Notes: a model not told the origin generated them from the letters alone. A stretch of DNA of 64,000 nucleotides from Bacillota bacterium (GCA_023386955.1 JAEWIS010000019.1:1-64000); one strand, 5' to 3'; numbered from the stretch's first letter, positions 42,689 to 51,697 are shown. Numbers and translations: made by a program.

Positions 42689-45082
42689 TTGAACTTACTG
42701 CATATCGCGATTCTGATCCCTTTTTTTTCTGTCCCTCTCATCCCCCTTTTGGCTAAATATGCGCACCGCATACATACCGGTTGGTTCGTTATGGCGGTTC
42801 CCGTGGCGCTGCTCATCTTTTTTGCAGGCTTCTATTCCTCCAGCCAACCTCTCGAGCCTCTGCTGTACACGGTTTCATGGATTCCGTCTTTAGGTATTGA
42901 TTTCTCCGTTTATCTCGATAGTCTCTCCCTGCTTTTTGCTCTGCTGATAACGGGGATCGGCGCTCTGGTGGTGTTCTACTCCATCTTCTATATGTCCAAA
43001 ACCCGGGAGAAGCTGCATCTGTTTTATGCGTATCTGATGCTGTTTATGGGAGCGATGTTAGGCTCCGTGCTCTCCGATAATCTCTTGACTCTGTATGCGT
43101 TTTGGGAGCTGACCAGCGTTTCCTCCTTCCTGCTTATCGCCTTTTGGTACCACCGCAAAAGATCGCGCTACGGGGCCCAAAAATCCATGTTCATCACCAT
43201 GACCGGCGGCTTCTTTATGCTCCTCGGCTTCATCATCCTATCCTCCGCCGGCGGTACGCTCAGCATCCGTGAGCTGATTGCCTTAAGCGATCAATTGGCG
43301 CAGCACCCGTATTTCCTCCCGGCCATGTTTTTCATCCTGCTCGGCGCCTTCACGAAATCGGCCCAATTCCCGTTCCACATCTGGCTGCCTGATGCCATGG
43401 AGGCTCCTACTCCTATCAGCGCCTATCTGCACTCCGCAACCATGGTTAAGGCAGGAGTCTATCTGGTGGCCCGTCTGACACCTATCTTCGGCGGACATAT
43501 GGAATGGTTCTGGACCATTACCCTGGTAGGACTGATTACTCTCTTGATCGGCTCCATGAAGGCCATCCGCCAAAGCGACCTGAAGGCGCTGCTCGCTTTC
43601 TCCACCATTAGCCAAATCGGTCTGATTATGTGCTTGTTCGGCATCGGCTCCATCGCTCTTAACAGCCAATACGGCGACAGCTCCCTATTGTTTGCCGGTG
43701 CTGTTCTGGCAGGTGTGTTCCATCTGATCAACCACTCTATCTTCAAGGGCTGTCTGTTTATGATGATCGGCATTCTTGACCACGAAACAGGTACACGGGA
43801 TATACGCCGCTTAAGCGGACTGATTCATGTGATGCCTGTTTCCTTCACCCTGACCATGATTGGCGCATTCTCCATGGCAGGCCTCCCTCCCTTCGGCGGT
43901 TTCCTAAGTAAGGAAATGTTCTTCACCGGCGTATTGACCGCCTCGCGCACCATGAACAGCGCGTTTATCTTCATACCGATCATTGCCTGGCTGGCAAGCG
44001 TTTTGACCTTTGTGTATTGTATGATCCTGATCTTCAAGGTGTTTATGGGCCCTCATCAGCCCAAAGCGGGGGAACGCATCCCCCACGAGGCTCCTCTGGG
44101 TATGCTCATCTCGCCCATGATTCTGGCGGCCTTCGTCCTGATTCTGTTCTTCTTTCCGAATATGATCGCGTCCTCCCTATTGGAGCCTACGGTAAAAGCA
44201 ATTCTGCCGCAGGTCTTCGCCAATGGAGCGGAATGGCATGTACATATTTCCGCTTGGCACGGCTTTAATACAGAGATTTTCATGACCTTGGGCATTATCC
44301 TGTTGGGCACTGTTATGTACCGGTATATTACCAAGTTTACGGATGTTTACGACAGCATCCCCTTGAGGTTCAGTCTTAACCGGGTTTATGACAACGGGAT
44401 CACCGGAATGGAGCGTCTGGCCGGCAAAATTACCGGCTTCTATATCACCGGCTCTACCACCCATTATTTATCCTATCTGTTTGTGTTCATCATTGTCATG
44501 GCGGGAGGCTCCTTCTTTCTGCAGGGCGCATGGAGTCTCGATCTGTCAGGCAATGCACCCATCCAGACGTATGAATATTTACTCGGCTTTACCACAGTTG
44601 CGGCAGCAATCCACATGGTGTTCACCAAATCAAGGCTGATCTCCATTATTGCCGTCAGTGTCATTGGATATATCGTGTCCCTGTTCTTCATCATCTTCCG
44701 GGCTCCTGATTTGGCTCTGACACAGCTTGTTGTGGAAACCATCTCGACCACCCTGTTCCTGCTGTGCTTCTACTTTCTGCCCCGGGTCAGCAAGTATATT
44801 ACACCGATGAAATTCCGCTTGTCCAACGCTCTTATTGCGGTTGGCGTAGGCACAACCCTGACCTTAATCGGGCTTTCCACGCAAAGCCATCATATGTTCG
44901 AGTCCATTGCCGAGTTCTATAAGGATTCCTACAAGCTTGCCGGTGCCAAGAATATGGTCAACGCCATTCTGGTGGACTTCCGCGGCTTCGATACGATGCT
45001 GGAAAGTGTTGTTCTTTTCACAGCGGGAATCGGCATCTTCACCATGATTAAACTTCGCCAGGCAGGGAGGAAACAGCCATGA
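42689..45082 (+). CDS. mrpA: Mrp Na+/H+ antiporter subunit A
   Basis: 797 residues, the usual size for full-length MrpA. About 20 hydrophobic segments. The N-terminal NuoL-like half contains MLFMGAMLGSVLSDNLLTLY, FWELTSVSSFLLIAFW, LPDAMEAPTPISAYLHSATM and the proton-channel lysines in the following helices; the C-terminal quarter holds the MrpA-specific extension that resembles NuoJ/DUF4040 (RAPDLALTQLVVETISTTLF). The start is TTG, ten bases after AAGGAG. Part of a seven-subunit complex that exports sodium in exchange for protons, important for alkali and salt tolerance. Overlaps mrpB by ATGA. Confidence 0.95.
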   Translation: MNLLHIAILIPFFSVPLIPLLAKYAHRIHTGWFVMAVPVALLIFFAGFYSSSQPLEPLLYTVSWIPSLGIDFSVYLDSLSLLFALLITGIGALVVFYSIFYMSKTREKLHLFYAYLMLFMGAMLGSVLSDNLLTLYAFWELTSVSSFLLIAFWYHRKRSRYGAQKSMFITMTGGFFMLLGFIILSSAGGTLSIRELIALSDQLAQHPYFLPAMFFILLGAFTKSAQFPFHIWLPDAMEAPTPISAYLHSATMVKAGVYLVARLTPIFGGHMEWFWTITLVGLITLLIGSMKAIRQSDLKALLAFSTISQIGLIMCLFGIGSIALNSQYGDSSLLFAGAVLAGVFHLINHSIFKGCLFMMIGILDHETGTRDIRRLSGLIHVMPVSFTLTMIGAFSMAGLPPFGGFLSKEMFFTGVLTASRTMNSAFIFIPIIAWLASVLTFVYCMILIFKVFMGPHQPKAGERIPHEAPLGMLISPMILAAFVLILFFFPNMIASSLLEPTVKAILPQVFANGAEWHVHISAWHGFNTEIFMTLGIILLGTVMYRYITKFTDVYDSIPLRFSLNRVYDNGITGMERLAGKITGFYITGSTTHYLSYLFVFIIVMAGGSFFLQGAWSLDLSGNAPIQTYEYLLGFTTVAAAIHMVFTKSRLISIIAVSVIGYIVSLFFIIFRAPDLALTQLVVETISTTLFLLCFYFLPRVSKYITPMKFRLSNALIAVGVGTTLTLIGLSTQSHHMFESIAEFYKDSYKLAGAKNMVNAILVDFRGFDTMLESVVLFTAGIGIFTMIKLRQAGRKQP

Positions 45083-45510
45083 AATTAAAATTCACGGATG
45101 TCTTTCTTCAGGTGGCCGCCAAAATATTGGTCTTCATCATCTTGATCTTCTCCGTGTACATTCTGTTCGCAGGGCATCATGATCCGGGTGGCGGCTTCAT
45201 CGGAGGGCTCATTACCTCTTCAGCGCTGGTATTGCTATATCTGGCCTTCGACCTTCAGTCTGTGCGGGACATCATTCCGTTCCCGTTCAATCGGATTGCC
45301 GCCGCGGGAGTGATTACCTCCGTGCTGACCGGCACGGTTTCCATGCTGCTGGACCTCCCCTTCCTGTTTCAATCCTTTACCTATGTGAATCTTCCGCTTC
45401 TCGGCAAAACGGAGATTGCTTCTGCTCTCGCCTTTGACCTGGGGGTATACATGACCGTTGTCGGAACCACCATGACGATAATCACGAGTATAAGCGAGGA
45501 CAAAAAATAA
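45079..45510 (+). CDS. mrpB: Mrp antiporter subunit B
   Basis: 143-residue membrane protein with four hydrophobic segments. Seen: the MnhB hallmark FAGHHDPGGGFIGGL near residue 28 and FDLGVYMTVVGTTMTII at the end. It is translationally coupled on both sides: ATGA overlap with mrpA and TAATG with mrpC. Confidence 0.95.
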   Translation: MKLKFTDVFLQVAAKILVFIILIFSVYILFAGHHDPGGGFIGGLITSSALVLLYLAFDLQSVRDIIPFPFNRIAAAGVITSVLTGTVSMLLDLPFLFQSFTYVNLPLLGKTEIASALAFDLGVYMTVVGTTMTIITSISEDKK

Positions 45511-45848
45511 TGGAGACGTTCATCATCATTATTTCCGGTATCCTGTTTACCGTCGGAACCTATCTGATCCTGAACAAAAACCTGCTGCGGATCATCCTGG
45601 GCATCACGGTCTTCTCCCATGCCACCCATCTGATGCTGATGGCCATCAACGGATTGAAGAAGGGCGCCGCACCTCTTTTGGGGGAAGGGGCTTCCAGCTA
45701 CACCGATCCTGTGCCCCATGCGCTGATCCTCACGTCCATTGTCATCAGCTTTGCCTTGACTGCATTTCTTCTGGTGCTGGGCTACCGCACATATGTGGAG
45801 CTGGGCACTGACAATTTGAAGCAATTGAGAGGTAGCATGCATGACTAA
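45510..45848 (+). CDS. mrpC: Mrp antiporter subunit C (NuoK-like)
   Basis: 112 residues with three hydrophobic segments, homologous to NuoK. Seen: YLILNKNLLRIILGI, SHATHLMLMAING and TDPVPHALILTSIVISFA, the last being the most conserved MnhC segment. Ends inside mrpD by an 8-base overlap. Confidence 0.95.
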   Translation: METFIIIISGILFTVGTYLILNKNLLRIILGITVFSHATHLMLMAINGLKKGAAPLLGEGASSYTDPVPHALILTSIVISFALTAFLLVLGYRTYVELGTDNLKQLRGSMHD

Positions 45849-47325
45849 TGTTTTAATTCTGCCGATCATCATTCCCCTTCTCACGGGCATGACCATGATC
45901 TTCTTCCGCCGCCGCGTCCGTTTGCAGCAGGTGCTGACCGTCATCGCCATGATCCTGACCATCGGGGTGTCCATCTTCCTCATCCACCGCGTCTCCACCC
46001 AAGGCATCCTTGTCCTGGATGTGGGAGGCTGGGAGGCGCCTTACGGCATCAATCTTGTGGGAGATATGCTGTCCTCCCTGCTTGTCCTTACCGCCACTAC
46101 CGTTAGTCTGATGTGCGCGCTGTATACCTTCGGCTCCATCTCCCATGAGCACAAGCTTCATTATATTTATCCGTTTATCCTCATCCTGCTGTGCGGCGTG
46201 AACGGCTCCTTTTTGACCGGGGATATCTTCAACCTGTTCGTTTTTTTCGAAGTTATGCTGATTTCCTCATATGTCCTGCTGTCCTTGGGCGGCAAACGGC
46301 TCCAGCTCCGGGAATCCATCAAATATGTCATCATCAATGTGGTATCCTCCACCCTGTTCGTCGTTTCCATCGCCTACCTGTACTCCATTACGGGGACGTT
46401 GAATATGGCCCATCTGTCCGAACGGATTGCGGCCATCGGACAAGACGGCCTGCTGACCACGGTCAGCTTCCTGTTCCTGGCCGTATTCGGCCTCAAATCA
46501 GGCCTGCTGCTGTTTTTCTGGCTGCCCGGTTCGTACAGCGCACCTCCCCCTGCCGTTTCGGCGCTGTTCGCAGCACTGCTGACCAAGGTCGGCATTTATG
46601 CCATTATCCGCACCTTCACGCTGCTGTTCTACCATAAGCCGGAGATTACCCATACGGCGATTCTCTATATGTCGGTGCTAACGATGATATTGGGTGCATT
46701 GGGCGCCATCTTTCATTGGGAAATCAAAAAAATCCTTGCCTACAACGTGGTTGTGGCCGTTGGCTTCATCCTCTTCGGGGTTGGAGTGGCGACCACGGAC
46801 TCCATGACCGGCGCGATCTTCTATCTGATCCACGATATGCTGGCCAAGGGGCTGATCTTCATCCTGGGCGGAGCGATCATCTCCATCTTCGGCTCGGATA
46901 AATTAAAGAATTTCAGCGGCCTCCTGCTCTTCCGCCCCATTCTGGGCTGGCTGTTCTTTATTGCGGCTCTGGCTCTTGCCGGTGTTCCCCCGTTAAGCGG
47001 CTTTGTCGGCAAGGTGCTGATCTTGAAGGGCGGGGTGTCCGGAGGACATCTGGCCATGTCGGTTGTAGCGATTCTGACCAGTCTGATGGTGCTCTACTCC
47101 GTTGTGAAGATCTTCATTCACAGCTTCTGGGGAGAAACGCTCATGAGCGAGGGGGATCAGAAGGAAACCGGCAACAGCGCCTTATTGCCCGGCATCATCC
47201 TGGTGACGCTTATTGTGGTGATGGGCCTGCGGGCCGAATGGGTGCTTTCTTATGTGGAGCAAGCCGTCGAGACGGTTATGAATCCCTCCATTTATATCGA
47301 CGCTGTTTTCAAGCGGGGCACCTGA
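45841..47325 (+). CDS. mrpD: Mrp antiporter subunit D (NuoN/M-like)
   Basis: 494 residues with about 14 hydrophobic segments. Seen: FLTGDIFNLFVFFEVMLISS, containing the conserved functional glutamate, LFFWLPGSYSAPPPAVSALF with AALLTKVGIYAI, and PPLSGFVGKVLILKG. One of the two large ion-translocating subunits. No unusual features. Confidence 0.95.
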   Translation: MTNVLILPIIIPLLTGMTMIFFRRRVRLQQVLTVIAMILTIGVSIFLIHRVSTQGILVLDVGGWEAPYGINLVGDMLSSLLVLTATTVSLMCALYTFGSISHEHKLHYIYPFILILLCGVNGSFLTGDIFNLFVFFEVMLISSYVLLSLGGKRLQLRESIKYVIINVVSSTLFVVSIAYLYSITGTLNMAHLSERIAAIGQDGLLTTVSFLFLAVFGLKSGLLLFFWLPGSYSAPPPAVSALFAALLTKVGIYAIIRTFTLLFYHKPEITHTAILYMSVLTMILGALGAIFHWEIKKILAYNVVVAVGFILFGVGVATTDSMTGAIFYLIHDMLAKGLIFILGGAIISIFGSDKLKNFSGLLLFRPILGWLFFIAALALAGVPPLSGFVGKVLILKGGVSGGHLAMSVVAILTSLMVLYSVVKIFIHSFWGETLMSEGDQKETGNSALLPGIILVTLIVVMGLRAEWVLSYVEQAVETVMNPSIYIDAVFKRGT

Positions 47326-47364
47326 GTTCTTCAGCGGAATAGCTTCTAAAAGGTAAAGGACGTG

Positions 47365-47847
47365 ATGAACATAACGACTCAACTTTTACTCAACCTGCTG
47401 ATCGCTTTTGTGTATATGCTGCTTAACGAATCCTGGAATGTGGTGGTGTTCGGCATCGGCTACACCATCGGCTTCATCATTATTTTCCTGATGCGGCGGT
47501 TCTTCCCCGAGTCCTTCTACGGCAAAAAGGCGATCTCCATCGCCAAGCTGATCGGATTGTTCATTGTGGAGCTCTTCAAATCCACCTGGGTGGTGGCTCT
47601 GCAGGTGACGCGGCCGAAGCTGAATATACAGCCGGGGATCTTCCGCTCGGAGACCATTCTCAAGACGGAATTCGAAATTACTCTCCTGTCCGCATTGGTC
47701 ACCCTGACGCCGGGCTCCGTCATTATGGAGATCGACCCCAAGGCGGGTGTTATGTTTATCCATGCTATGGATGCCAAGGACTACCGGAATAATATAACCA
47801 GAACCATGCGCAAGTTCGAAAATGCCATTATTGAGGTGATGCGGTAA
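47365..47847 (+). CDS. mrpE: Mrp antiporter subunit E
   Basis: 160 residues. Two to three N-terminal membrane segments and a cytoplasmic tail containing TLTPGSVIMEID and MFIHAMDAKD, which identify MnhE. A GTG at 47362 is possible, but ATG 47365 is better spaced from AAAGGA. Separated from mrpD by 39 bases, the only gap in the operon, and coupled to mrpF by TAATG. Confidence 0.94.
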   Translation: MNITTQLLLNLLIAFVYMLLNESWNVVVFGIGYTIGFIIIFLMRRFFPESFYGKKAISIAKLIGLFIVELFKSTWVVALQVTRPKLNIQPGIFRSETILKTEFEITLLSALVTLTPGSVIMEIDPKAGVMFIHAMDAKDYRNNITRTMRKFENAIIEVMR

Positions 47848-48131
47848 TGTTTGATAACGTGATGCTTTTGTCCATGTTCCTGCTGTCCATCTCTCTTGTG
47901 GTGGCTTTATACCGGGTCATTGTTGGCCCTTCCATGCACGACAGGATCTTGGCTCTCGATACGATGGGATACATCGTCATTGGTATCATCGCCGTTCTTT
48001 CCATCATGCTGAACTCCCACGCGTATCTGGAAGCAATTCTGCTTATCGGCATATTAGCATTCCTGAGCACCATTGCCCTGAGCAAATATATGGAAGGCGG
48101 GACTGTTATTGAACGCAGCAACGATCATTGA
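47847..48131 (+). CDS. mrpF: Mrp antiporter subunit F
   Basis: 94 residues with three hydrophobic segments. Seen: VALYRVIVGPSMHDRILALD, the MnhF signature, and the C-terminal AFLSTIALSKYMEGG. Its end overlaps mrpG by 23 bases. Confidence 0.94.
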   Translation: MFDNVMLLSMFLLSISLVVALYRVIVGPSMHDRILALDTMGYIVIGIIAVLSIMLNSHAYLEAILLIGILAFLSTIALSKYMEGGTVIERSNDH

Positions 48132-48540
48132 AATTGTCGTCTCCGTCCTGGTCATTACCGGAACCCTGATGAGTCTGATCAGCTCCCTGGGCATTCTCCG
48201 CCTGCCGGATGTATACAACCGCGCCCACGCCTCCACCAAAAGCGCAACCCTGGGCATTCTGAGCATTCTGTTAGCCGCCTTTTTCTATTTTCTGTTTACA
48301 CACGGCGTATCCAGCATCCGGCTGCTCCTGGGGATTGCCTTCGTTTTCCTGACCGCTCCTGTATCGGGGCATATCATTATCCGGTCGGCGCACCGCTCCA
48401 AGGTACCGCTCTCAGATACCAGCGTGCAGGATGATCTCCAGGAGTATCTCGACAGCCAGGAGGCTGCAGAGGATCAGGATCGGGCTGAGCCTGCGGGGGA
48501 CAAGAAGCCGAAGCCAGGGCTGGGAACCAGCGAGGCATAG
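48109..48540 (+). CDS. mrpG: Mrp antiporter subunit G
   Basis: 143 residues. Three hydrophobic segments with the MnhG motif SSLGILRLPDVYNRAHASTK, then a hydrophilic acidic and lysine-rich tail of about 40 residues (DLQEYLDSQEAAEDQDRAE) longer than in the minimal protein. TTG start within mrpF. Last gene of the operon. Confidence 0.93.
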   Translation: MNAATIIEIVVSVLVITGTLMSLISSLGILRLPDVYNRAHASTKSATLGILSILLAAFFYFLFTHGVSSIRLLLGIAFVFLTAPVSGHIIIRSAHRSKVPLSDTSVQDDLQEYLDSQEAAEDQDRAEPAGDKKPKPGLGTSEA

Positions 48541-48608
48541 AGCGGTGTTGGTTGGGTGGGCGCTAGATCTGCTGACTGCTTGGTCGACCGTCTGTTTGCC
48601 TTAGCGGG

Positions 48609-48793
48609 CTAACGAATCTCAGACACTCTATTTCGCAAAAAACGGGTGTTATGAAAATCTAACGAATCTCAGACACGCTAACGACTCGTTTCGAAGCCTT
48701 TTGGCACCCATTCGGACAAAATAGCGTGTCTAGGATTCGTTAGATTTCAAAAAAGCCCCGCTGCAGCCAAATAGCGTTGCTCAGATTCGTTAG
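48609..48793. repeat. Composite intergenic repeat element, copy E (GTTAG subtype)
   Basis: In the convergent gap between mrpG and the nitrite channel gene. Inverted units at 48609-48633 and 48659-48683; direct units at 48718-48743 and 48769-48793. Start spacing is 50, 59 and 51. Unit ends are CGTTAG (right) and AAATAG (left). Unit 2 is disrupted at its far end (CGTTAGCG instead of AAATAGCG). Confidence 0.8.
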
Positions 48794-48826
48794 CGCCGCC
48801 GCTACACCGAACAAGCAGTTGCAGCA

Positions 48827-48875
48827 CACAAAAGCCGCCGGCAAGGGATTCCCTTGTGTTTGGCGGCTTTTGTGT
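48827..48875. terminator. Bidirectional terminator
   Basis: ACACAAAAGCCGCC and its perfect complement form 14-base arms, with an inner AAGGG / CCCTT pairing. A and T tracts lie in both arms. Confidence 0.9.
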
Positions 48876-48885
48876 TATTTGCACC

Positions 48886-49740
48886 CTAGGCGTGCTTGGC
48901 TATGGACGGGGACGCGGATGTATCCGCAGCAGCTGGCACCACAGCCGGAGCCGCTGCGCGTTTTTTCTGCGTCAGGTAGAGGGCGAGGCCCGTGAACAGG
49001 AAGCCTCCCGCCAGGTTGCCCAACGTAACCGGAATCTGATTCCACAGCCACCAATCGGCAAAGCTGACCTTTGCTCCCATCATCATGCCCGTAGGAATGA
49101 CAAACATATTAACCACGGAGTGCTCGAAGCCCTGCCCGAAAAAGGTGAGAATTGGCAGCCACATAGCCGCGATTTTGCCGCCGGTGGATTGGGAGGTCAT
49201 GGCCATCACTGCCCCCAAACACACCATCCAGTTGCACAGGACCGCCTTGACGAACACGGTAATCATACCGTCGAAGCCCAAGGACGAGTACCCATTGGTT
49301 TTGGCTTCTGCGGTTTTGATGATCATGGCCCCTACCGCATCGTCTCCCACATGGCCCATCTTGGTGGCGGCAATGTAATAGAGCAGGCCGTAAAAAGCAG
49401 CCCCGATCACATGCCCCACGAACACCCAGCTCCAGTTGCGCAGCATGGCGGAGGCTTTGGCTTTCCCCTCCATCACAGAAACGGGAATGAGGGCGAAGTT
49501 GCCGGTGACCAGCTCCAGTCCCAGCAGGATGATCATCACAAACCCAACGGGGAACACCAGCGCCCCTACCATGCCGATTTTCGTCTGGACCGTGGCCTGG
49601 AAAGCCAGGGTTGTGGCAAATCCGAGAATCGCGCCGCCCAGGAACCCCCGGAGCAGCAGCTGCTTCACCGGCAGCAGGGACTTGGCCGTGCCGGCCTGGA
49701 TCATCGCTTCGACCACTTGGTCAGGTTTTACATAAGACAT
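48886..49740 (-). CDS. nirC: Formate/nitrite transporter family channel
   Basis: 284 residues with six hydrophobic segments of the FNT family (FocA/NirC). Seen: LGFATTLAFQ, LGLELVTGNFALIP with the conserved asparagine, LCNWMVCLGAVMA and FFGQGFEHSVVNMFVIPTG, where the histidine of the GFEHSVVNM motif is the pore residue. The position 40 bases after nirA makes nitrite uptake the likely job. GGGGAGA lies six bases before the ATG. The C-terminal tail is Ala/Pro-rich and not conserved. Confidence 0.9.
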   Translation of the reverse strand: MSYVKPDQVVEAMIQAGTAKSLLPVKQLLLRGFLGGAILGFATTLAFQATVQTKIGMVGALVFPVGFVMIILLGLELVTGNFALIPVSVMEGKAKASAMLRNWSWVFVGHVIGAAFYGLLYYIAATKMGHVGDDAVGAMIIKTAEAKTNGYSSLGFDGMITVFVKAVLCNWMVCLGAVMAMTSQSTGGKIAAMWLPILTFFGQGFEHSVVNMFVIPTGMMMGAKVSFADWWLWNQIPVTLGNLAGGFLFTGLALYLTQKKRAAAPAVVPAAADTSASPSIAKHA

Positions 49741-49780
49741 GGTTGATCTCCCCTTTTACCGATTGGACCTGTTAGGGTCC

Positions 49781-51394
49781 CTAGGCCGTATGTTCTTCAT
49801 CCTTGATCATAGGAGCAAACTGCTTCAATTCTCCCTGGATCAGACCGTTCCGGATGCACCACCTGCGGAAAGGCTCCTCAGGCTCCCTCTCCTCGATATA
49901 TTGACGGATCATCCCTTCAAGGAGTGGTCCCATCTCCGAAAAAGGCACAGCGATTTTCCACCGTTCGTTAAAGGAGCCATGCACGCCATGCTCCGCCCCC
50001 AAGTAAATATCGGCGCCTTCCACCACTTGCCCGTCTACCTTCACTTTTTTACCGATGAGGCCGATTTGTCCGGTATGGGGGTTGCCGCAGGAGTTCGGAC
50101 AGCCGGAGGCGTGGATTTCCAGCACTCCGATGCTCTCCATTACACTTCGGCCGATCTGCTGATCCAGATAGGTAACCAGCTCCAAGGTGCGCTGCTTGGT
50201 TTCGATCATGGCGAAGGGGCAGAAGGTATTCCCCGTACAAGAGATGAGGCCGCGTGCAAAAGGCAGCGGATCATGCTGCAGCTGCTCCAGTACCGGCTCG
50301 GCAAGCAGCTCTGTCAGCTTCGAGTCTGGAACATTGGCAATAATTACATTTTGGGCCGTTGTCAGACGGACCTCCCCATTGCCGTAGGCTTCCGCCAAAC
50401 GCGCCACCTCGTATACATGCTCCAGCTTCATCCGCCCGGTTACCACATTCAGACCTACGTAGTGCAACCCCGGGGTTTTCTGGGGGTGAACACCGATGTG
50501 GTCTCGGTGGCTGTGGTCATCTGTTAGCTCGGTACCGGCAGACAACGGGGTAAAGGACAGCCTCCCCAGCACTTCCTTCCGGAAGGCCAGCAGTCCCATT
50601 TCCTCGATGAGGAATTTAAGCCGGGCTTTATTCCGCTTCTCCCGGTTGCCCCGTTCATGGAACAGCTCCAGAATCCCATGACAGATTTCCGTTGCCTGCT
50701 CCGGCAGTACGAAGGCATCCAGAGACAGGGAACGCTGGGTTCCCCATGACCCGAGACCGCCGCCCACCCACACGTTATAGCCTGAGAGATCACCTCTCTT
50801 CGCCGGGGTTAGGGCAATATCGTTGATCTCTGCATGGGTACAGTTATCGCAGCAGCCGAGAACCGTAATATTAAACTTCCGCGGCAGATTGGCTACCTTC
50901 CAGTTCCCTACGATAGAGTCGTTCAGCTCCTTCACGAGCTGCCGGCTGTCCAATGCCTCATCCGCCTGAAGTCCCGCCACGGGACAGGTGGTCACATTGC
51001 GGATGTTATCCATGCCCGTCTGCATGGTGGAAAGCCCGGCTGCATTCAGCTTTTCCAACACCGTGAGCACATCCTCCATCCGAATCCACCGCAGCTGCAC
51101 CTGCTGTCGGGTGGTCAGGTCCATAATATCCCTGCCGTAATCCCGGGTTACGTCCGCCAAGACCCGCAGCTGCTCTGCCGTAAACCGGCCATGCTCCAGA
51201 ATGCCGCCGGGGACGCGGACCCGTATCATAAAGTAACCCGGGGTGGATTTGCGCACGAATACGCCGTACCATTTCAGCGCCTGGACATCGGCCTCCTCCA
51301 AGGTGTCCCAGCCAACACTCGCATAACGGACGATCTTATCCCAGATGATGCTAAAGCTTAATTCAGCCTTGTAGGCCTCGATTGTAGTCGCCAT
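49781..51394 (-). CDS. nirA: Ferredoxin-type nitrite reductase (assimilatory, siroheme)
   Basis: 537 residues of the nitrite/sulfite reductase ferredoxin-like family. Two duplicated halves: the N-terminal half with TRQQVQLRWIRMEDV and NVTTCPVAG, and the C-terminal half with the siroheme-4Fe4S ligands CTGNTFC and CPNSC (C-x5-C and C-x3-C). It reduces nitrite to ammonium using six electrons from ferredoxin. Sulfite reductase is possible, but the nitrite channel and the ANTAR regulation favour nitrite. Three starts lie close together (GTG, GTG, ATG); the ATG at 51394 follows GAGGGAG. Preceded by a regulated leader (51436-51581). Confidence 0.88.
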   Translation of the reverse strand: MATTIEAYKAELSFSIIWDKIVRYASVGWDTLEEADVQALKWYGVFVRKSTPGYFMIRVRVPGGILEHGRFTAEQLRVLADVTRDYGRDIMDLTTRQQVQLRWIRMEDVLTVLEKLNAAGLSTMQTGMDNIRNVTTCPVAGLQADEALDSRQLVKELNDSIVGNWKVANLPRKFNITVLGCCDNCTHAEINDIALTPAKRGDLSGYNVWVGGGLGSWGTQRSLSLDAFVLPEQATEICHGILELFHERGNREKRNKARLKFLIEEMGLLAFRKEVLGRLSFTPLSAGTELTDDHSHRDHIGVHPQKTPGLHYVGLNVVTGRMKLEHVYEVARLAEAYGNGEVRLTTAQNVIIANVPDSKLTELLAEPVLEQLQHDPLPFARGLISCTGNTFCPFAMIETKQRTLELVTYLDQQIGRSVMESIGVLEIHASGCPNSCGNPHTGQIGLIGKKVKVDGQVVEGADIYLGAEHGVHGSFNERWKIAVPFSEMGPLLEGMIRQYIEEREPEEPFRRWCIRNGLIQGELKQFAPMIKDEEHTA

Positions 51395-51435
51395 CTCCAC
51401 CACTCTCCCTCGTAACTTTGTTTAGTGAACATAAA

Positions 51436-51476
51436 GAGGCCAACAGACGGACGAATGCTGTCCGCAGGTTGGCCTC
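51436..51476 (-). terminator. Leader terminator of nirA
   Basis: GAGGCCAAC / GTTGGCCTC arms with an inner CGGAC / GTCCG helix. On the minus strand it is followed by TTTATGTT. It lies between the ANTAR-type hairpins and the nirA start. Confidence 0.78.
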
Positions 51477-51487
51477 ATTGCCGGTTT

Positions 51488-51546
51488 CAGAGTACGCCAT
51501 TGTACGCTGAACACATATATTCGAAAGGTTATCACGCCTTTGTGAT
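51488..51546 (-). promoter_or_regulatory. ANTAR two-hairpin antiterminator target in the nirA leader
   Basis: On the minus strand hairpin P1 (51531-51546) is ATCAC-AAAGGC-GTGAT and hairpin P2 (51488-51509) is CAG-c-GTAC-AATGGC-GTAC-t-CTG. Both have hexanucleotide loops with A at position 1 and G at position 4, the established signature recognised by ANTAR-domain antiterminators. P1 begins essentially at the predicted transcription start, and the terminator at 51436-51476 follows P2 by 11 bases. Confidence 0.85.
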
Positions 51547-51552
51547 GAATTG

Positions 51553-51581
51553 ATTATAGCTTTCCTTTTGACTCACGTCAA
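51553..51581 (-). promoter_or_regulatory. Promoter of nirA
   Basis: On the minus strand TTGACG (51576-51581), 17 bases and TATAAT (51553-51558). Confidence 0.8.
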
Positions 51582-51637
51582 TATAGATTACATGGATGCT
51601 TAGTTAATTATTATTATCGACAACCAGAGAATTTTTA

Positions 51638-51654
51638 TGTAATATTACATTACA
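51638..51654. promoter_or_regulatory. GlnR/TnrA box
   Basis: TGTAATATTACATTACA matches TGTNAN7TNACA at every fixed position. It lies between the divergent nirA and ANTAR gene starts, consistent with nitrogen control of one or both. Confidence 0.78.
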
Positions 51655-51697
51655 TATGTAGCTGTACGAGGATCTTTTACAGGTAAGGAGGCCGCAG

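Noticed and set aside
45381..46007. Minus-strand frames across mrpB-mrpD
   Set aside because: Histidine/arginine-rich shadows of transmembrane genes, a usual artefact of hydrophobic codons.
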